Source: Alentia gelatinosa (taxonomy: Eukaryota > Annelida > Polychaeta > Phyllodocida > Polynoidae). From it: a stretch of DNA of 64,000 nucleotides. A program made the position numbers and the translations under genes. Position 1 is the stretch's first letter. Each line of letters starts with the position of its first letter. This document shows positions 11,010-22,819 of the stretch, in pieces. The DNA lies in contig OX465583.1 of the NCBI GenBank assembly GCA_950022655.1, positions 13,167,298 to 13,231,297 on the forward strand, given 5' to 3'. Below the pieces are notes generated by a model that was given only the letters and a program-made list of their open reading frames with translations, did not search any database and had not been told where the DNA came from.

Positions 11010-12571
11010 CTTCACACAAAGTCAGTTTATCAAATTACAAGAAATCCACATTATTAGTGTACTTAAGAGATCTTAAAGATGTTTAGGAATCAACGATTTG
11101 TGTGACTTCTTGCCAGTCTGGTTTGTCTGTGGGAAGCTCAGCATGCATATGAGCGTGCTGGGTAAAACCAGATGAGCCAGACATCCTGATGTCCTGCAAT
11201 TTAGTGCTAGGTAAATTGATTTTGTATAGATCAACAACTGAAAATAAGCTAGTCACTATATTTTCGCTCCATCATGATGAATATGTTGACCTAAAAACCT
11301 ATAATAGATGTTTTTGCCATTGAAAAACCTGCAAAAACCTATATTTTGATTTTCAAAACCTATTTAAAAACCTATATTGAGGAAGAGCAATACTGGGAGG
11401 CTTGATAGTCCCTAATCTACTCCCTATAGGATAATCCACCATTCTTCTGCACAGGGAATAATCACCTCAGCCCATAGATTCCTTAGGTAATGCCTTATGT
11501 TACTATAGGCGGTGCTATTTATTATAATTTAACAATAGCGCTGAATAAATTACGGTAACTGCATCTACATATCACTTGAAGTTGTAAACCACGTTGACAT
11601 TATATTTTGCATTTGTTTCCCTGCACCAAGGGAAAATATTGGTTTCGATCGTCCTGACTTTAGTTTGAATTTATCTTCGAGAGGTAACAAAGGAGGAACG
11701 GTTCTTACTTGCTAAAGCATCGCCCAGTTGTTCAATCTGTTTGTGTGTAATCATACCCGGTATCAATAGCGTTATAAACGCCTCGTTATTCCCATATGTG
11801 TCATTCTGCGGAAAAACGTAAAATGGGCAATTTCTCTACTTTCCTACATACTACAGAAGCTCATAGTATTTGTATTTACTGCACATTTTACTGCATATTT
11901 TACGTATTCATGGACAGAGAATATTGTGATGTAACAGAAAATGTATATCATAAATGGTTTCTTGTTCACACTTTCAGCTTTGGAGTCATTGAAACCTGTA
12001 AAAACATGCAGCTTTCATCAATTTTGTAAAAAGAAATGTACTAACAACTCCACTTATAATTCAATGTATTACTTGATACCTACCAAATAGATTAAAATAA
12101 TCACATCTACAGATCTGTCATTTTATGATATATAAAAACTCCAGCTGTTTCAAGTGATTTACTAAGTCCCTAGAGTCTTATTTAAGAAATAATATACGGT
12201 ACTGAACGTTCGGTATGTGGAAGCTGTATAATGAATAATTTAAAGCTGTATAATACAAGATATTCTTATATTTCTCTAGGAGATAACTAACTGCAAATTC
12301 TACCATAAATAGTCAGGAATGATTCAAATAGACCCTGAAAATATTGGCTTCCTGCTACAATTACCAATTCCTGTATTCATTACCAAGTATGGTTCATCAT
12401 ATTTTATACTCTTTTTTTTATACCAAACGTTTCTAAATACTAAAATACTTCTCTCCAAACTTTGCTAAAATGAAGCCTAACTGCATTCCTTCCATGATGC
12501 CAAATCAATATTTATCCTCAAATGAGAGATTTCATATTTCCCATGGTGTTAGATGATTTACTATATACCCA
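11010..12571. other. No gene recognised; one dispersed AAAACCTATA repeat
   Basis: No coding domain is seen. The block AACCTATATTTTGATTTTCA at about 11334-11370 is found inverted near 59695-59745, so it is a dispersed repeat. The remainder is AT-rich and unique-looking. Confidence 0.4.
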
Positions 12572-12835
12572 TGCCGTATATACTGTAAATACGCACCGTT
12601 TTGGCATATGACGTAAAAATGCTGTACGGACCACTGGTCCGTACACTAAAATACGGACCACCTAGCCATACACATTTATCAAAATTTTGGTTGTTAAGAA
12701 AAATGAAATTTTTTTTTAAATTTCGGGTAATTTACCGTTTGTAGGGAACTCGGCATAAATGCCTCGGTTCGTACAAACGGTGAATTAGCATCTCATTCTG
12801 TGACTTGTACAGCATGGTCAGGACGTTCTATATAA
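12572..12835 (-). mobile_element. Repeat family L, copy 1 (reverse)
   Basis: Matches 18755-19025 in reverse orientation. Shared landmarks include TACTGTAAATACGCACCGTT, the hairpin-like pair GTACGGACCA/TGGTCCGTAC and CTTGTACAGCATGGTCAGGA. Non-coding, and likely a small DNA transposon. Confidence 0.55.
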
Positions 12836-13010
12836 ATACTTGGCTATACTAAGACCATTTTATATGGAATGGGAATTTATATTCACTTGTGTCTTAAAAA
12901 TGAATGTCTGCCGTATTTCGTACGCTCGGGTCTCACAAGTAGATCAGGTTTATGGTGACGTTTATGGTGACCTTAGTAGTCCAGAATGCACTGTGACTTT
13001 ACTGTGTCCA

Positions 13011-14193
13011 CACTCTCCCAGCAGAGATCTTGCGCTTTACTTCCTGTGGCCGCTTATATCTCTGCCCCAACCTGCCTGTTTGGGCTCAAATCTGGCCCCT
13101 ACGCCAGTTTCTAAAATATCCTAAATTGTTAGCGCTTTGGGGAGTATTCTGTGGTTTACTTGTAAATATAGATGTACATATTTATATGGTAAATAGTATA
13201 CTCTCATTTCTGTTATTTGTTATGTCAAATCAGACACAGTCATAGGGATTACTTTCTTCAGTGGAATGCACCTCATGTGTTGCTGGGTTTTGTTTTGTCA
13301 ACAATGCCATGTGCTCTTATGAGGGGGCTGTCTAATCAACTGTGGATTCCCATTATAAGATGGTATAAGTCTGAAATAGAAACAGCTTGATTTTCTGTGA
13401 AGCTCCTTTAACAATCCCTATATTTCCATACTCATGATATGTGAGTTGTTTGACTTGTATAACTTTTCACAGTTGCCTTGTTTTGAATCTGAAAAGTTCG
13501 CTGGTCTCCTCTGTATTAGAGTAGATAACCAGGGAACAGGCTCTGGGTTGGGGCGGAGACTAAGCCAGCGCTAGCGCCGCGAAAGATCTGGGGGGAGAGT
13601 GCTGCGTCCAGGAACTGACTATGTATCACTCTCCCAGCAGAGATTCTGCGCTCTACTTCCTGCGGTCGCTTGTATCTCTGCCCCAACCTGCCTGTTTGGG
13701 CCCAAATCTTGCCCCTATGCCATTCTCTGAAATATTCTAAATTCTGAAGGCTTTTGCGGGTATTTGTGTTCTACTTGTAAATAGAGATCATATTTATATG
13801 GTAAATAAAATACTCTCATTTCTGTTATTATTTATTTCAAACCAGACACAGTCACTGGGATTACTTTCTTCAGTAGAAAGCACCTCATGTGTTGCAGGAC
13901 TTTGTTTTGTCAACAATACCTATGTGCTCAGTCTAATCAACTGTGGATTCCCATTGTAAAATGGTTTAAGTATGAAAAAGAAACAGCCGTATTGTCTGTG
14001 AAGCTCCTTTAACAATTCCCATATTTCCATACTCATGATATGTGAGTTGTTTGACTTGTATAACTTTTGAAAGCTGCCTTGTTTTGAATCTGACATGTTC
14101 CCTGGTCTCGCCTGTCTTTAGTGGATACCAAGGCTTTGGTTTGGGGCAGAGATTAAACCAGCGCTAGCGCCGCGAAGGATCTGGGGGGAAGGT
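13011..14193. repeat. Tandem duplication, ~590-bp unit, 616-bp step
   Basis: CACTCTCCCAGCAGAGAT occurs at 13011 and 13627. Both copies run through CTGCCCCAACCTGCCTGTTT, CACCTCATGTGTTGC and end at AGCGCTAGCGCCGCGAA. The copies differ by scattered substitutions and one deletion, so the duplication is not recent. The ORFs in it have no recognised domain. Confidence 0.75.
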
Positions 14194-14376
14194 GACTATG
14201 TATGTGGCTGGATGATGTTTGGCAGCCGACTGGAATGACACAGTTGACAGTGGGAAGTGTCGTGGAGGTCGAGGGAGAGGCGTGAGTAAGTAATCTAAGC
14301 TGAGGACTGGCGAACCCTCCAGGCAGGTCACCGTTTAGACTTGCACAAGTCTTTAAATATGGATGGATAATATTAA

Positions 14377-14781
14377 CCCTCTTAGGGCGGCCGCCTATGG
14401 CAGACCTACGCACTTGGGACGGCTAATAGCGATTATGTACAGTTCTTACTCGCCGTAGGGACTACTTTCTTGTAGCCCAGGCTATCAGGGAGAGTGTACC
14501 GCGTAGTAATCAGACAGTTCTAGGAGACGGAGGCATTGTCATCTGAACTCAAAATGTGAAGGTTTATCACGTGATATAATTCATTGTCCTTAATATTTTC
14601 ATTTCTATTATTTAGAATTCGTAAATATTATGGCACATCTACTTTCTGTGAAAATTTCAAGTTTATTGTTAAAATATTTCCTTTTCAAAAATAGTTTCAT
14701 AAATATCCAGCAAATAATACCTCAAGGCATCATCCACCCCCAGCCGGTTGATGGCTTAAGGCATCATTCGCCCTTAAAGGG
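14377..14781. mobile_element. piggyBac-type MITE, copy 1
   Basis: Flanked by TTAA at 14373-14376 and 14782-14785. The ends are CCCTCTTAGGGCGGCC and, inverted from the right, CCCTTTAAGGGCGAATGATG. TTAA duplication with CCC ends is diagnostic of piggyBac-like elements. Near the right end two short hairpins of the AAGGCATCAT type lie side by side. No transposase. A second copy is at 26062-26391. Confidence 0.65.
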
Positions 14782-14787
14782 TTAAGA

Positions 14788-15160
14788 AACTAGGAGCAAA
14801 TAGAATGTACATCATTGATGAATGAGCTTGCAATTATAGATGAATAAAAATTAAAAGATTTGGATTATATTCAGTCTATGGATCATTTTATGTAAACCAC
14901 TTGCAGCCATTCAACTTGCCATATCTGCAACTGCCTGAATCTACGATCCAAACATATCAAGCACCAGTGGGTTTTGAGGAATTTTGGTCTTGAGTGATTG
15001 GTCATGGTCAGCTGGGCATGCCTGTAAGACCCTGAGACACTGGCTCTCTGCTCCTTTCCCAATATCACAGTGAATAGCACGCTGATAGTGAAGGGATAGT
15101 TTGTTTTCAGTACGCTAAACGTCTATATGTGACCACCCCTGTGACCACTCTAAATTTAGG
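14788..15160 (+). mobile_element. Family B arm
   Basis: Begins CTAGGAGCAAATAGAATG, then GATGAATGAGC, TGATTGGTCATGGTCAGCTG, GTGAAGGGATAG and ends near CTCTAAATTTAGGCAAC. It is one arm of the 2291-3146 foldback element and abuts the piggyBac-type MITE. Confidence 0.6.
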
Positions 15161-15292
15161 CAACGTATATAGGGCGTGAGAGCAGGCTCTAATAAAACTA
15201 TTGGAATCTTGTTCTCATGACCCCGCAGGGTACACAAAGCAAATAATAATGAAAAACAATTTGCACTTCTCCTTACGCCTAACAGGCCCTGG

Positions 15293-15513
15293 GGCCCGTT
15301 TAATAATCTAGGATCGTACATGAAGACCCCTTTCAGTAGCTCATACTAGAGATATCGTTTGATGATATTTAAGTCTGTTCACTAAGACAGTATTAGTCGT
15401 CCATAAGGTCGTCCATAAGTGTTGAATAAAGTTAACCCACATCGTCCCTGGGTCTCTGTGGCGTACAGAAAAGGGGCTACATGTACGATCATAGATTACT
15501 AAACGTGTCCCTG
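15293..15513. mobile_element. Inverted-repeat element family M8, copy 1
   Basis: Left end GGCCCGTTTAATAATCTAGG and right end, inverted, TTTAGTAATCTATGATCGTA form ~45-bp terminal inverted repeats including TACATG.AGACCC. Other copies at 18183-18706, 27748-28325 and 32984-33525 carry nested insertions. Confidence 0.6.
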
Positions 15514-15514
15514 T

Positions 15515-15830
15515 ATCTCAGCAAGGAGGGGTGAAGTAGGTAGAGGGGTATACGTAGGCATAGGAGACAGGGACTGAGGCCAGTCTAATCACTGTTCTGT
15601 GTCCCTGCACTGTTGTGCATGTTAGTCAAGGCGGGGTGATGTTATGCCAGATGTTGCTGCTGCATCTACGCCAGACTTGCTCAAGTCTTTCATTACATTC
15701 ATGACAAAACCAGGATAAAGCATGTTTCATTTTGACTGGTCCTGTATCTCGGTAAGGAGGGGTGGGTAGGTGGAGGGGTACTGGGACTGAAGCCAGTCTA
15801 CATTTATGCCGAAACCATGTTCCACTAATA
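15515..15830. repeat. Imperfect direct repeat with AAGGAGGGGTG
   Basis: The block CCTGTATCTC..AAGGAGGGGTG followed by GGGACTGA.GCCAGTCTA occurs at about 15510 and again at about 15748. Non-coding. Confidence 0.5.
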
Positions 15831-16184
15831 CAGGAAATGGGAGGGTATTCTATATCTTCTAAATATAGATCTGTATGAACACACGCGGCACTGTTTACCT
15901 TTTAACACTTCCTATATGTCATGAATGATAAAAAGTAATTCGCACTTTTTGAATAGAGTCATGTATTTAAAACTATGGTTTTGCCATCTGTCACATACAT
16001 AGATGGCAGAGTGAAAAGGCAGGGTGGCAGAGGTGAGTGATTATTGAGCTCTGAGTTTGTTTTGTTACACATCAATGTCAATCAGCAGAGGTGCCAACCC
16101 ATGATATGGTCAGACCAAGGCCATCATGCTATATGTTTAAGACAAATGCTGGTAGTTGGGTGATTTCTAAATTCTATTGGGTTT

Positions 16185-16545
16185 TACAAATAACTCAGAA
16201 TAATATGAGTTCCATATATCAGCAATTAGAAAATGCAAAAAAAATGGCATGTCACCATGCTAACTTCTATGGAAAGGCCATCTGAAAATGTAAGTGCTTA
16301 ACTATTGGTGTCAATGGGAAAATGCAATATTTTGACTTTGTTGCTAAATGACACTGATGTTCTATTGCTATCTTCACATAATTCTGGATTATGATAGTTG
16401 GGAACATGTACAAATGAGAAATGCTAAAAAAGAAATACTATGTCACCCTGTTAATTTCTATGGGAAGGCCACCTGAAGAAAGTAAGTGCTTATCTATTGG
16501 TGTCTATGGGAAACCGATAAATTTTCATGACACCAAATGGCAGCA
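16185..16545. repeat. ~191-bp imperfect tandem duplication
   Basis: GTCACCATGCTAACTTCTAT at 16251 recurs as GTCACCCTGTTAATTTCTAT at 16442, and downstream AAGTGCTTA.CTATTGGTGTC recurs too. No coding function is seen. Confidence 0.6.
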
Positions 16546-17250
16546 CCAGTGTTAAACCAGGGGGCAGTGCGATACCTACTCGCATTTGTCTTCAACTGGC
16601 TTACCGTCTTCGTACCTCAAAAATATGCAGTAGAATTTTATTGATGGGATACATCCTGATGCTGAAGGCAAACGGATGTATCTGATTTCTCTGATCACAA
16701 AGCAACTCGGAACAGATTTCATCCAGGCACATCAACCATGTCTCCATATAGTACTTTCTTCTCTCAATTAAATTTCATTCCAACATGAACTGAGATTTCA
16801 TGAAACTTGGTTTTATTGAACAAAATACGTCGAGATATAGATACAATTGTGATAGGCGCTGTGATTTCGCTGTTTGATAATTAGAAAAAATATTCCTTAA
16901 ATACGTGGGGCTACTTAGAGATTCAGTTAGTAGAACGCATCAGAAGTTATTTTCCACTGAAATTTACACCAATTCATACACGAATCTCAACTGAAGTGAA
17001 CCATACTAACACAGGTAAACTAAGTAGATAGCCAATCTATCCTCTATTCTATGTATATAATCTATAATCTATCCTATGTCTATGTATCCTATGTATATAA
17101 TCTATCCTATGTCTACGTCTTGGAGGTGTCTTCCACATTTTTTTTTTTTTTTTTATTCAATGAGAAAAAATAGGATACCCACTCGCCTTGATGGGCGTTT
17201 TCCCTTGCATAAGCCTGATGGAACATACAGGTACATAAATACACAATATT

Positions 17251-17378
17251 GACTGGTTTCAGATACAAGCGGCTGTATGCTCCGAGGAGTTGACGCGTAG
17301 TAATATCCGAGCGCATGCCAGGATATTGCGGAAAGTCAACTCCGAGGAGCATATAACCGCTTTTATCTGAATCCAGTC
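17251..17378. mobile_element. Hairpin element family D2 (GACTGGTTTCAGAT), copy 1
   Basis: GACTGGTTTCAGATACAAGC on the left is mirrored by CTTTTATCTGAATCCAGTC on the right around a core of TCCGAGGAGTTGACGCG. It sits in a larger unit ending TTTATTATCCACC and GGTGGATAATAAATA (to about 17590). Further copies: 19367-19494, 23026-23153, 45174-45301, 45605-45720 and a half copy at 37169-37200. Confidence 0.65.
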
Positions 17379-17910
17379 TATATTGTATTTATTATCCACC
17401 TTTTTTGGACAAGTGGCATGTCGATATTAGTTTGTTTTAATCATGTACTATTTTTCCATACGCACTATTTTTCCGTATGCGCCACCCGGGGTATACAACA
17501 TATCCGTATGCGCCGGGTATGTCCATACACACTACTGCCTATGTGTTTTCTATGGACACTTTGTATTAGGTGGATAATAAATAGGAAGTAATCGTGAATG
17601 TTCATCATTGTTGCTGTTGCATCGATGGTAGGGCTGGGCTGATAGGCGATATGTGGTCATAACGTGCGACCAACGAGGAAGTCATACTGATAAGCAGGGT
17701 GTAAAACGCCCAGTTTATTTAGTTCGCCATGGTGCTGAAGGTTAAGTGGCAGTGGACTCCTAGAAAAAAGACGCATGGTGTGATGCAAAGAGGCAGAGTA
17801 TGGTCTGACATCTTACTGAGTATGAGTCACGCTCAGACACACTGCCTAGTGTAGGGAGAGGTTAGAGAGATTTTCAGCATGCTTCACTGACCAAGTCTTC
17901 ATAGAGTGGT

Positions 17911-18178
17911 TTCCTACCCCAATGAATAATGGGACAGGTAACGCACGATTTTAAATGACCTTGAACTGATGCTGGTCCCCCGGTCATTGGCAGAGGAGGG
18001 GGAACCAGCTAACTTTCGCTTGTGGCACCCGAGCCCCCCCCCCCCCCCCCCCCCCGGGGAACCAGTGTAAGAACCAGCGTGATATAAACCTTTTCTGCAT
18101 GACAGGGTACCAGCCAAGTAACACCCCACAATGCACCACAAAATGGCGGGCGTTACCTGGCCTAATATGTGAGTGAGC
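17911..18178. mobile_element. Inverted-repeat element (CTGGTTCCCTGCCC type), copy 1
   Basis: TGGTTTCCTACCCCAATGAA with GGGACAGGTAACG on the left is mirrored by CGTTACCTGGCC on the right. A 20-base poly-C run lies at 18036-18055. A related copy occupies 27287-27545. Confidence 0.5.
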
Positions 18179-18182
18179 ATCG

Positions 18183-18706
18183 AGCCCATTTGATAATCTA
18201 AGATCCTGCATGTAGACCCTTTTCTGTATGCCATAGAGACCCAGGGACGATGTAAGCTTTATCTCACCCCTGGAATAAATGCCCATAGGCTTAACATTGG
18301 GAATTCGTTCTCCATGCCCCTACGAGTATTGCGTTCCGTTCTCCATGGTATATATTCTGTGTGTCATCCCTTCTTTTGTATAGGGGTATAGGGGTATAGG
18401 GGTGAGATAAATACAGAAAGCAACTCGTTTTGGTCAAAGAAGTCATTCTCTAACTCGTTTGAATACTATGTGATATTCACTCGGCTACCGCCTCGTTCAT
18501 ATCACTTCACATCAAACCCGTGGAGAACGACGACTTTGAATAAAACTTGTTGGTTTCTTCTTTATTATTCAACACTTATGGGTGACCTTCTGGACGGCTT
18601 ATACTGTCTTAGCGGACAGACTTAAATATTAATACACGAGAACCCTTGTATGATGTACAGAAAAGAGTCTTCTTGTACGATCATGGATTATTAAACGGGC
18701 CTAAAT
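18183..18706. mobile_element. Family M8 copy 2 with nested insert
   Basis: The left end (GCCCATTTGATAATCTAAGA) and right end (GATTATTAAACGGGCC) belong to M8. Between about 18248 and 18560 a different repeat starting ATCTCACCCCTGGAATAAAT is inserted. A relative of that insert lies inverted at 43225-43530. The inner repeat carries the CTCGGCTACCGCCTC core at 18480-18494. Confidence 0.55.
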
Positions 18707-18754
18707 GAACTAATATCGGTGCGCCAGTCAAGAAAATGTGGATAATGAATACTT

Positions 18755-19025
18755 ATATAGAACGACCTAACCATGCTGTACAAGTTACAAAACGAGATGG
18801 TAATTTAGGGTTTGTACGGAACGAGGTATTTATGCCGCGTTCCGTACAAACTGTAAATTGTCATCGAGTTTTGTAGTTAATTTAATAACTTAATTTGGCC
18901 TAACAACTAATGTTTTATTCAAGTCGTACGGAACAGTGCTCCATATTTTGCCGTATAGAATAGTGTTCCGTACGGTATTTCTACATTATACATATATTTT
19001 GAAACGGTGCGCATTTACAGTTTAT
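18755..19025 (+). mobile_element. Repeat family L, copy 2
   Basis: Counterpart of 12572-12835, with GACCTAACCATGCTGTACAA at the left and AACGGTGCGCATTTACAGTT at the right. Internal inverted words GTACGGAACGAGG / CGTTCCGTAC and CCGTACGG suggest a structured non-autonomous element. Confidence 0.55.
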
Positions 19026-19366
19026 CCTACCCCTGATAAAAAAACTCCATAGGCTAAACATTGGGACACTGTATTCGGTCTGGAGTTTAGAAAAATGAAA
19101 AATATTGCCATAGTGGGATACACTTGACAAATGACGTCATTTGTTAATGTAGAAGTAATTTAGACGGGCAGGGTAGGATAAATTCTAAACCAAACTCGAG
19201 TTAGTCATGTTATTGTTCATCGCACTCCGGCAAGATCACATATTACTGCTCTCGGCTTCGCCTCGCGCAGTAATATGCGATCTTGCCGTCGTGCGATAAA
19301 CAACAAAAAGACCAACTCTTGTTTGGTTTCTCCATAATATACGACATGAGTATATAGTAAAATATA

Positions 19367-19494
19367 GACTGGTTTCAGATAAGAGTGGCCGTATGCTCCT
19401 CGCAGTTGACTATGTGTATTATCCGCGCATGCGCTCGGATATGAATACGCGTTAACTCCTCGGAGCATACGACCGCTTGTATGTGAAACCAGTC
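19367..19494. mobile_element. Hairpin element D2, copy 2
   Basis: GACTGGTTTCAGATAAGAGT at the left is mirrored by CTTGTATGTGAAACCAGTC at the right. Confidence 0.6.
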
Positions 19495-19518
19495 AATATT
19501 AAGTCCATTGTATGTACA

Positions 19519-20250
19519 TTTTTTTTTTTTTTTTTTTTTTTTTTTGCGAAAATCGATTTACAGGCATTCTGCAATTAGCAGGTTTTGTGTACCTGTCCAT
19601 GACCAGGCTTATAACATTCCTAACGGTAACAACATAGAGCACAGAGTTGTGATTATATATATAGTGAGTGTTTGTATGAGATAATGAGATGGGATGGAAT
19701 ACAGTCAGTATATTAACTATTTAGGAATCTTGCCCGGACACGAGTAATCTACTCTTTGCTTTTACATGGCGTTTGTAGGCATACATCGAAGAACAGGCTT
19801 GTATAGTAATTGGTAAACCATTCCACAAAATCATTCCGTTATATAGAGGATTTCGTTTGAAGAAGCTAGTCCTTGGCCGTTTCAGTTTCACGTTTCTCTT
19901 ATTTTGGCCCCTAGTTTTGGGGTTTTCGTCTCTTGTTACATGTCTTGCGTATCTTTTCATGAATACGATAAAAATGATTTGCGTCGATTCCGGCGTCTCC
20001 GCGTTCCCGGTGGGGTGTGGGTGACTATTCGGATCGTGCAAAAAAATTTTACACGTCTATTTCATCTTTTCATGAATACCATTTTTAAGTATGTTCGTCT
20101 TACACCTAGCATATCAACATTACATCTAGCATGTAAATCCTTGATACTGATTTCTCGTATTTGAGATCTGGTACAGATTCTCAAAGCCCTATTCTGCAAT
20201 TTTTGAAGTTTGTACATGGTGTACGAACCACTAATAACATGCAAGCTCTC
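19519..20250 (-). pseudogene. 5'-truncated LINE, reverse-transcriptase C-terminus, broken
   Basis: A 27-base T run at 19519-19545 is the poly(A) tail of an element lying on the minus strand. Upstream in its sense, two frames (20244-20062 and 20041-19721) translate to pieces typical of the end of Jockey/CR1-type LINE polymerases: KLQKLQNRALRIC, then KRPRTSFFKRNPLYNGM, LWNGLPITIQ and YKRHVKAKSR. The frames are out of register and both contain VFMKR, so a short internal duplication seems to have broken the gene. The 5' part of the element is missing. It is inactive. Confidence 0.7.
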
Positions 20251-20718
20251 CTTGGTTGGACATTCTACCTATTACAGCGAACGACTCGTTTGGTTTCCGT
20301 TTGGTTCTGCTCATTGTTACACCAGTCCATGGATATTGATTAGATTCTAATAATTACCGCTAACAATGTACGACCAGCTGTGTCGCTCTCCATTCTGGCC
20401 CGGGTCCGCCGTGTTTGGCAGAAGACTAACCTCTCCACACCCCCCGACATGCCAGGCCGTTACAATCCCTTCCTTTCAGCCACATATCGATACTGGCTCG
20501 AGGCGCGTTGGTTGCGACTTGTCATTGTCAATATTTTAACCCGGAAGCGGAACTCCGCAGAATGCTCGCCCGGAAGTGACTGGCACCACTTATGTAACGT
20601 GGCACGGAGGGATTGAATTAGTGTTCGGAGCGTGCAGATCGATTGACAGTTTGTCCGTCTGATTATAGCTAACTACCTCCCTCCTCTGGCCTTCAGCGGC
20701 TTAACCCCGGCCCACCTT
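20251..20718. other. No gene recognised
   Basis: An ORF at 20380-20616 has no recognised domain. The right edge is the left copy of the LINE target-site duplication (20701-20718). Confidence 0.4.
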
Positions 20719-21126
20719 TTTTATTATTATTTTTTTTTATTTATTGTTACTCTCATATTCTTGAGTTTTTCAGTAACAATCCAAGCATATTTACAAAAAA
20801 ATATGGTTCACATACATACGTCGAGTAAAAGAGAACAGGTTATACAGTAGGTTATGTTAGTTTAAATGAGGTAATGATGAGAGTTCTTGACGCAGGTTCA
20901 AATAATATTATACATATTCCATCAGTTTGTTTTCACATTTAGCAGTCTTTTGAATGTTCGCATTGAGTCACACTCCTGTACTTCCTTTCCCAATCGATTC
21001 CACTCCCTCGCTCCTCTATAATAAGGACTATTTAGTACAGTAGTGGCTCTAGTTAGCGGAGTTTTAAATATGGTTTTCTCTCCTCTTCTGATGGCTCTTG
21101 TTCTCTTTGGTTCTATCCAATCAACG
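20719..21126 (-). pseudogene. 5'-truncated LINE insertion with 18-bp target-site duplication
   Basis: The segment is bracketed by two identical 18-bp copies of TTAACCCCGGCCCACCTT (20701-20718 and 21127-21144). Next to the left copy lies a T-rich tract, the poly(A) tail of a minus-strand insert. The minus-strand frame 21152-20922 encodes a LINE polymerase end with RTRAIRRGE, YYRGAREWNRLG and SMRTFKRLLN. This is target-primed insertion of a short 3' fragment. It cannot be autonomous. Confidence 0.85.
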
Positions 21127-21144
21127 TTAACCCCGGCCCACCTT
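21127..21144. repeat. LINE target-site duplication, right copy
   Basis: TTAACCCCGGCCCACCTT, identical to 20701-20718. Confidence 0.85.
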
Positions 21145-21369
21145 AACCCCAAATCCCCCTCCAGGGATTATACCGGAAGTGGGACACTGCTTTGTATCGA
21201 GATGCCTTCCTGGGACTGTGAAACTGTCCTTTGAACTGTGTTGGATGCTGTAAATACAAGTATTATTTGTCTATTTATTTTCTAAATTTGTGTATTTGTT
21301 TATAGTTATTTGGTATTTATTTTCTGCACCCCTAGCAGCGGGTAGTAATTCATAGACGTTCGGCCATAG

Positions 21370-21548
21370 GTATGTAATAATAAGAGAAAACGTGGTTACT
21401 GAGCCCGAAGGGATGGCCGTTCGAGGTCTTTTTATACCATAAATACGTCCCGACGCCGCAGGCGGAGGGATGTATTTATGGTATAAAAAGACCGAGAATG
21501 GCATCCCTTCTGGCTCAGTCACTACGTTTTCTTATTATTACATACCTA
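21370..21548. mobile_element. Long hairpin (foldback) element
   Basis: GGTATGTAATAATAAGAGAA on the left is the inverse of the right end. The arms run ~85 bp each through ACTGAGCC.GAAGGGATG and TTTTTATACCATAAATACG, with a loop near GACGCCGCAGGCGGAG. A relative with shorter arms lies at 25725-25870. Sequences CATTCGGCCATAGGTATGTA next to it recur at 21690-21715. Confidence 0.65.
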
Positions 21549-21719
21549 AATATAAAAAAATCTGCCTTTTATGTACTTATTAAATGTACCATTTGACCCA
21601 ATGGTCACAGTGCGCCCAAATATTTACTATGGGCGCAGTGCGCCCGAACATTATTTATACTGTACTCCTAGCAGTGGGTAGTATTTCATAGACATTCGGC
21701 CATAGGTATGTAATAATAT

Positions 21720-22815
21720 AAGCAACGACCCCCCAGGTCCCTATCCACCGTGGTCCTGATTAGTCCCGCCTTGCCCTACCATTACATCACTCCACTAATC
21801 CTCCACCACCAATCATATATACTATTCTTTATATTTACACATTCATAATTTTCACCATTACAACATTATAATTCTCATGTTCCTAGTATTCTCTTCCCTG
21901 TTATTGTTATTAGGCGTATCTTATGGGGGTTACTTATTGTCCTGGTATTATTTCTATTACAAAGGACATATCTACCGGAGTATCCCACCACCTCTCACAG
22001 TTCAATGGCCATTGCACATTGGTGTTAAACCCAAACCCACCCCGTCCCTATTATGGAATAGTGTCTAACCAGCCTCAGGAAACGTTTGCCAAAATCTATC
22101 TCAACGTAAAATCAATAAACCGTCACAATGGCCTAAGCACGATATTGTTCATTGCAAGAGGATATTGTTTGATTCAGTGTCGAATTCCATTATAGTTTAC
22201 CAATCAATGAATAACGATTTAAGATGAGCTCATAGCGAGTGACAGATCTTATAATACTGTTGGCACTGAGCCCCGATGGCGTACCCTCGTTCGATTCGTC
22301 GTTACATCACTGGCAGTTATTGGTAGGTTGCGTAAAGATGCCCAACGTTACAGTATGGGCATGTGGATAGGAAGGGGTACCGTATTCGACCAATACGATC
22401 CGAGCTCCAGCTCTATCCCCCAAGGCCATGTTTATCCGTTTTTAGTTCTGGATTTTATCAAAGTGTTTGGGCGGAGTTTGGGGAATATCTGGGTTATGTA
22501 TCTCCTCCCACTATGCTGAATTCCTGACGGCTTCTGTGGCTGATGGTTTCACGTCACCCATCGCTAAGATATAGTAAAGAAGAAACCAACAAGTTGTGGT
22601 CAAAAGTTGTCATTCTACACGAGTTTGATGCAGAGTGATATATGAATGAGGCGACAGCAGAGTGAATATCAGGTAGCATTCAAACGAGATAGAGACTGAT
22701 GACTTGGACTAAAATGAGTTGATTTCTGTATCTATCACACCCTGTTAGCCATTGTTGAGCCTATGGGACAAAATACCAGGCGTGATACCAGGTGTTACGG
22801 TCGAATCTGTGCCCA
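21720..22815. other. No gene confidently recognised; two overlapping ORFs
   Basis: Overlapping plus-strand frames at 21877-22068 and 21923-22195 look somewhat protein-like. The first starts MFLVFSSLLLLLGVSYGG, a hydrophobic stretch that could be a signal anchor, but no family was recognised and splice sites are not evident. About 22560-22790 contains a piece related to the ATCTCACCCC repeat, with core GAGGCGACAGCAGAG. Confidence 0.3.
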
Positions 22816-22819
22816 TAGT

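Noticed and set aside
21877..22068. Hydrophobic ORF as the missing N-terminal exon of the FkbM-like gene
   Set aside because: The hydrophobic start is attractive, but no donor site in a compatible phase and no family-specific motif was found. Transcript evidence would be needed.
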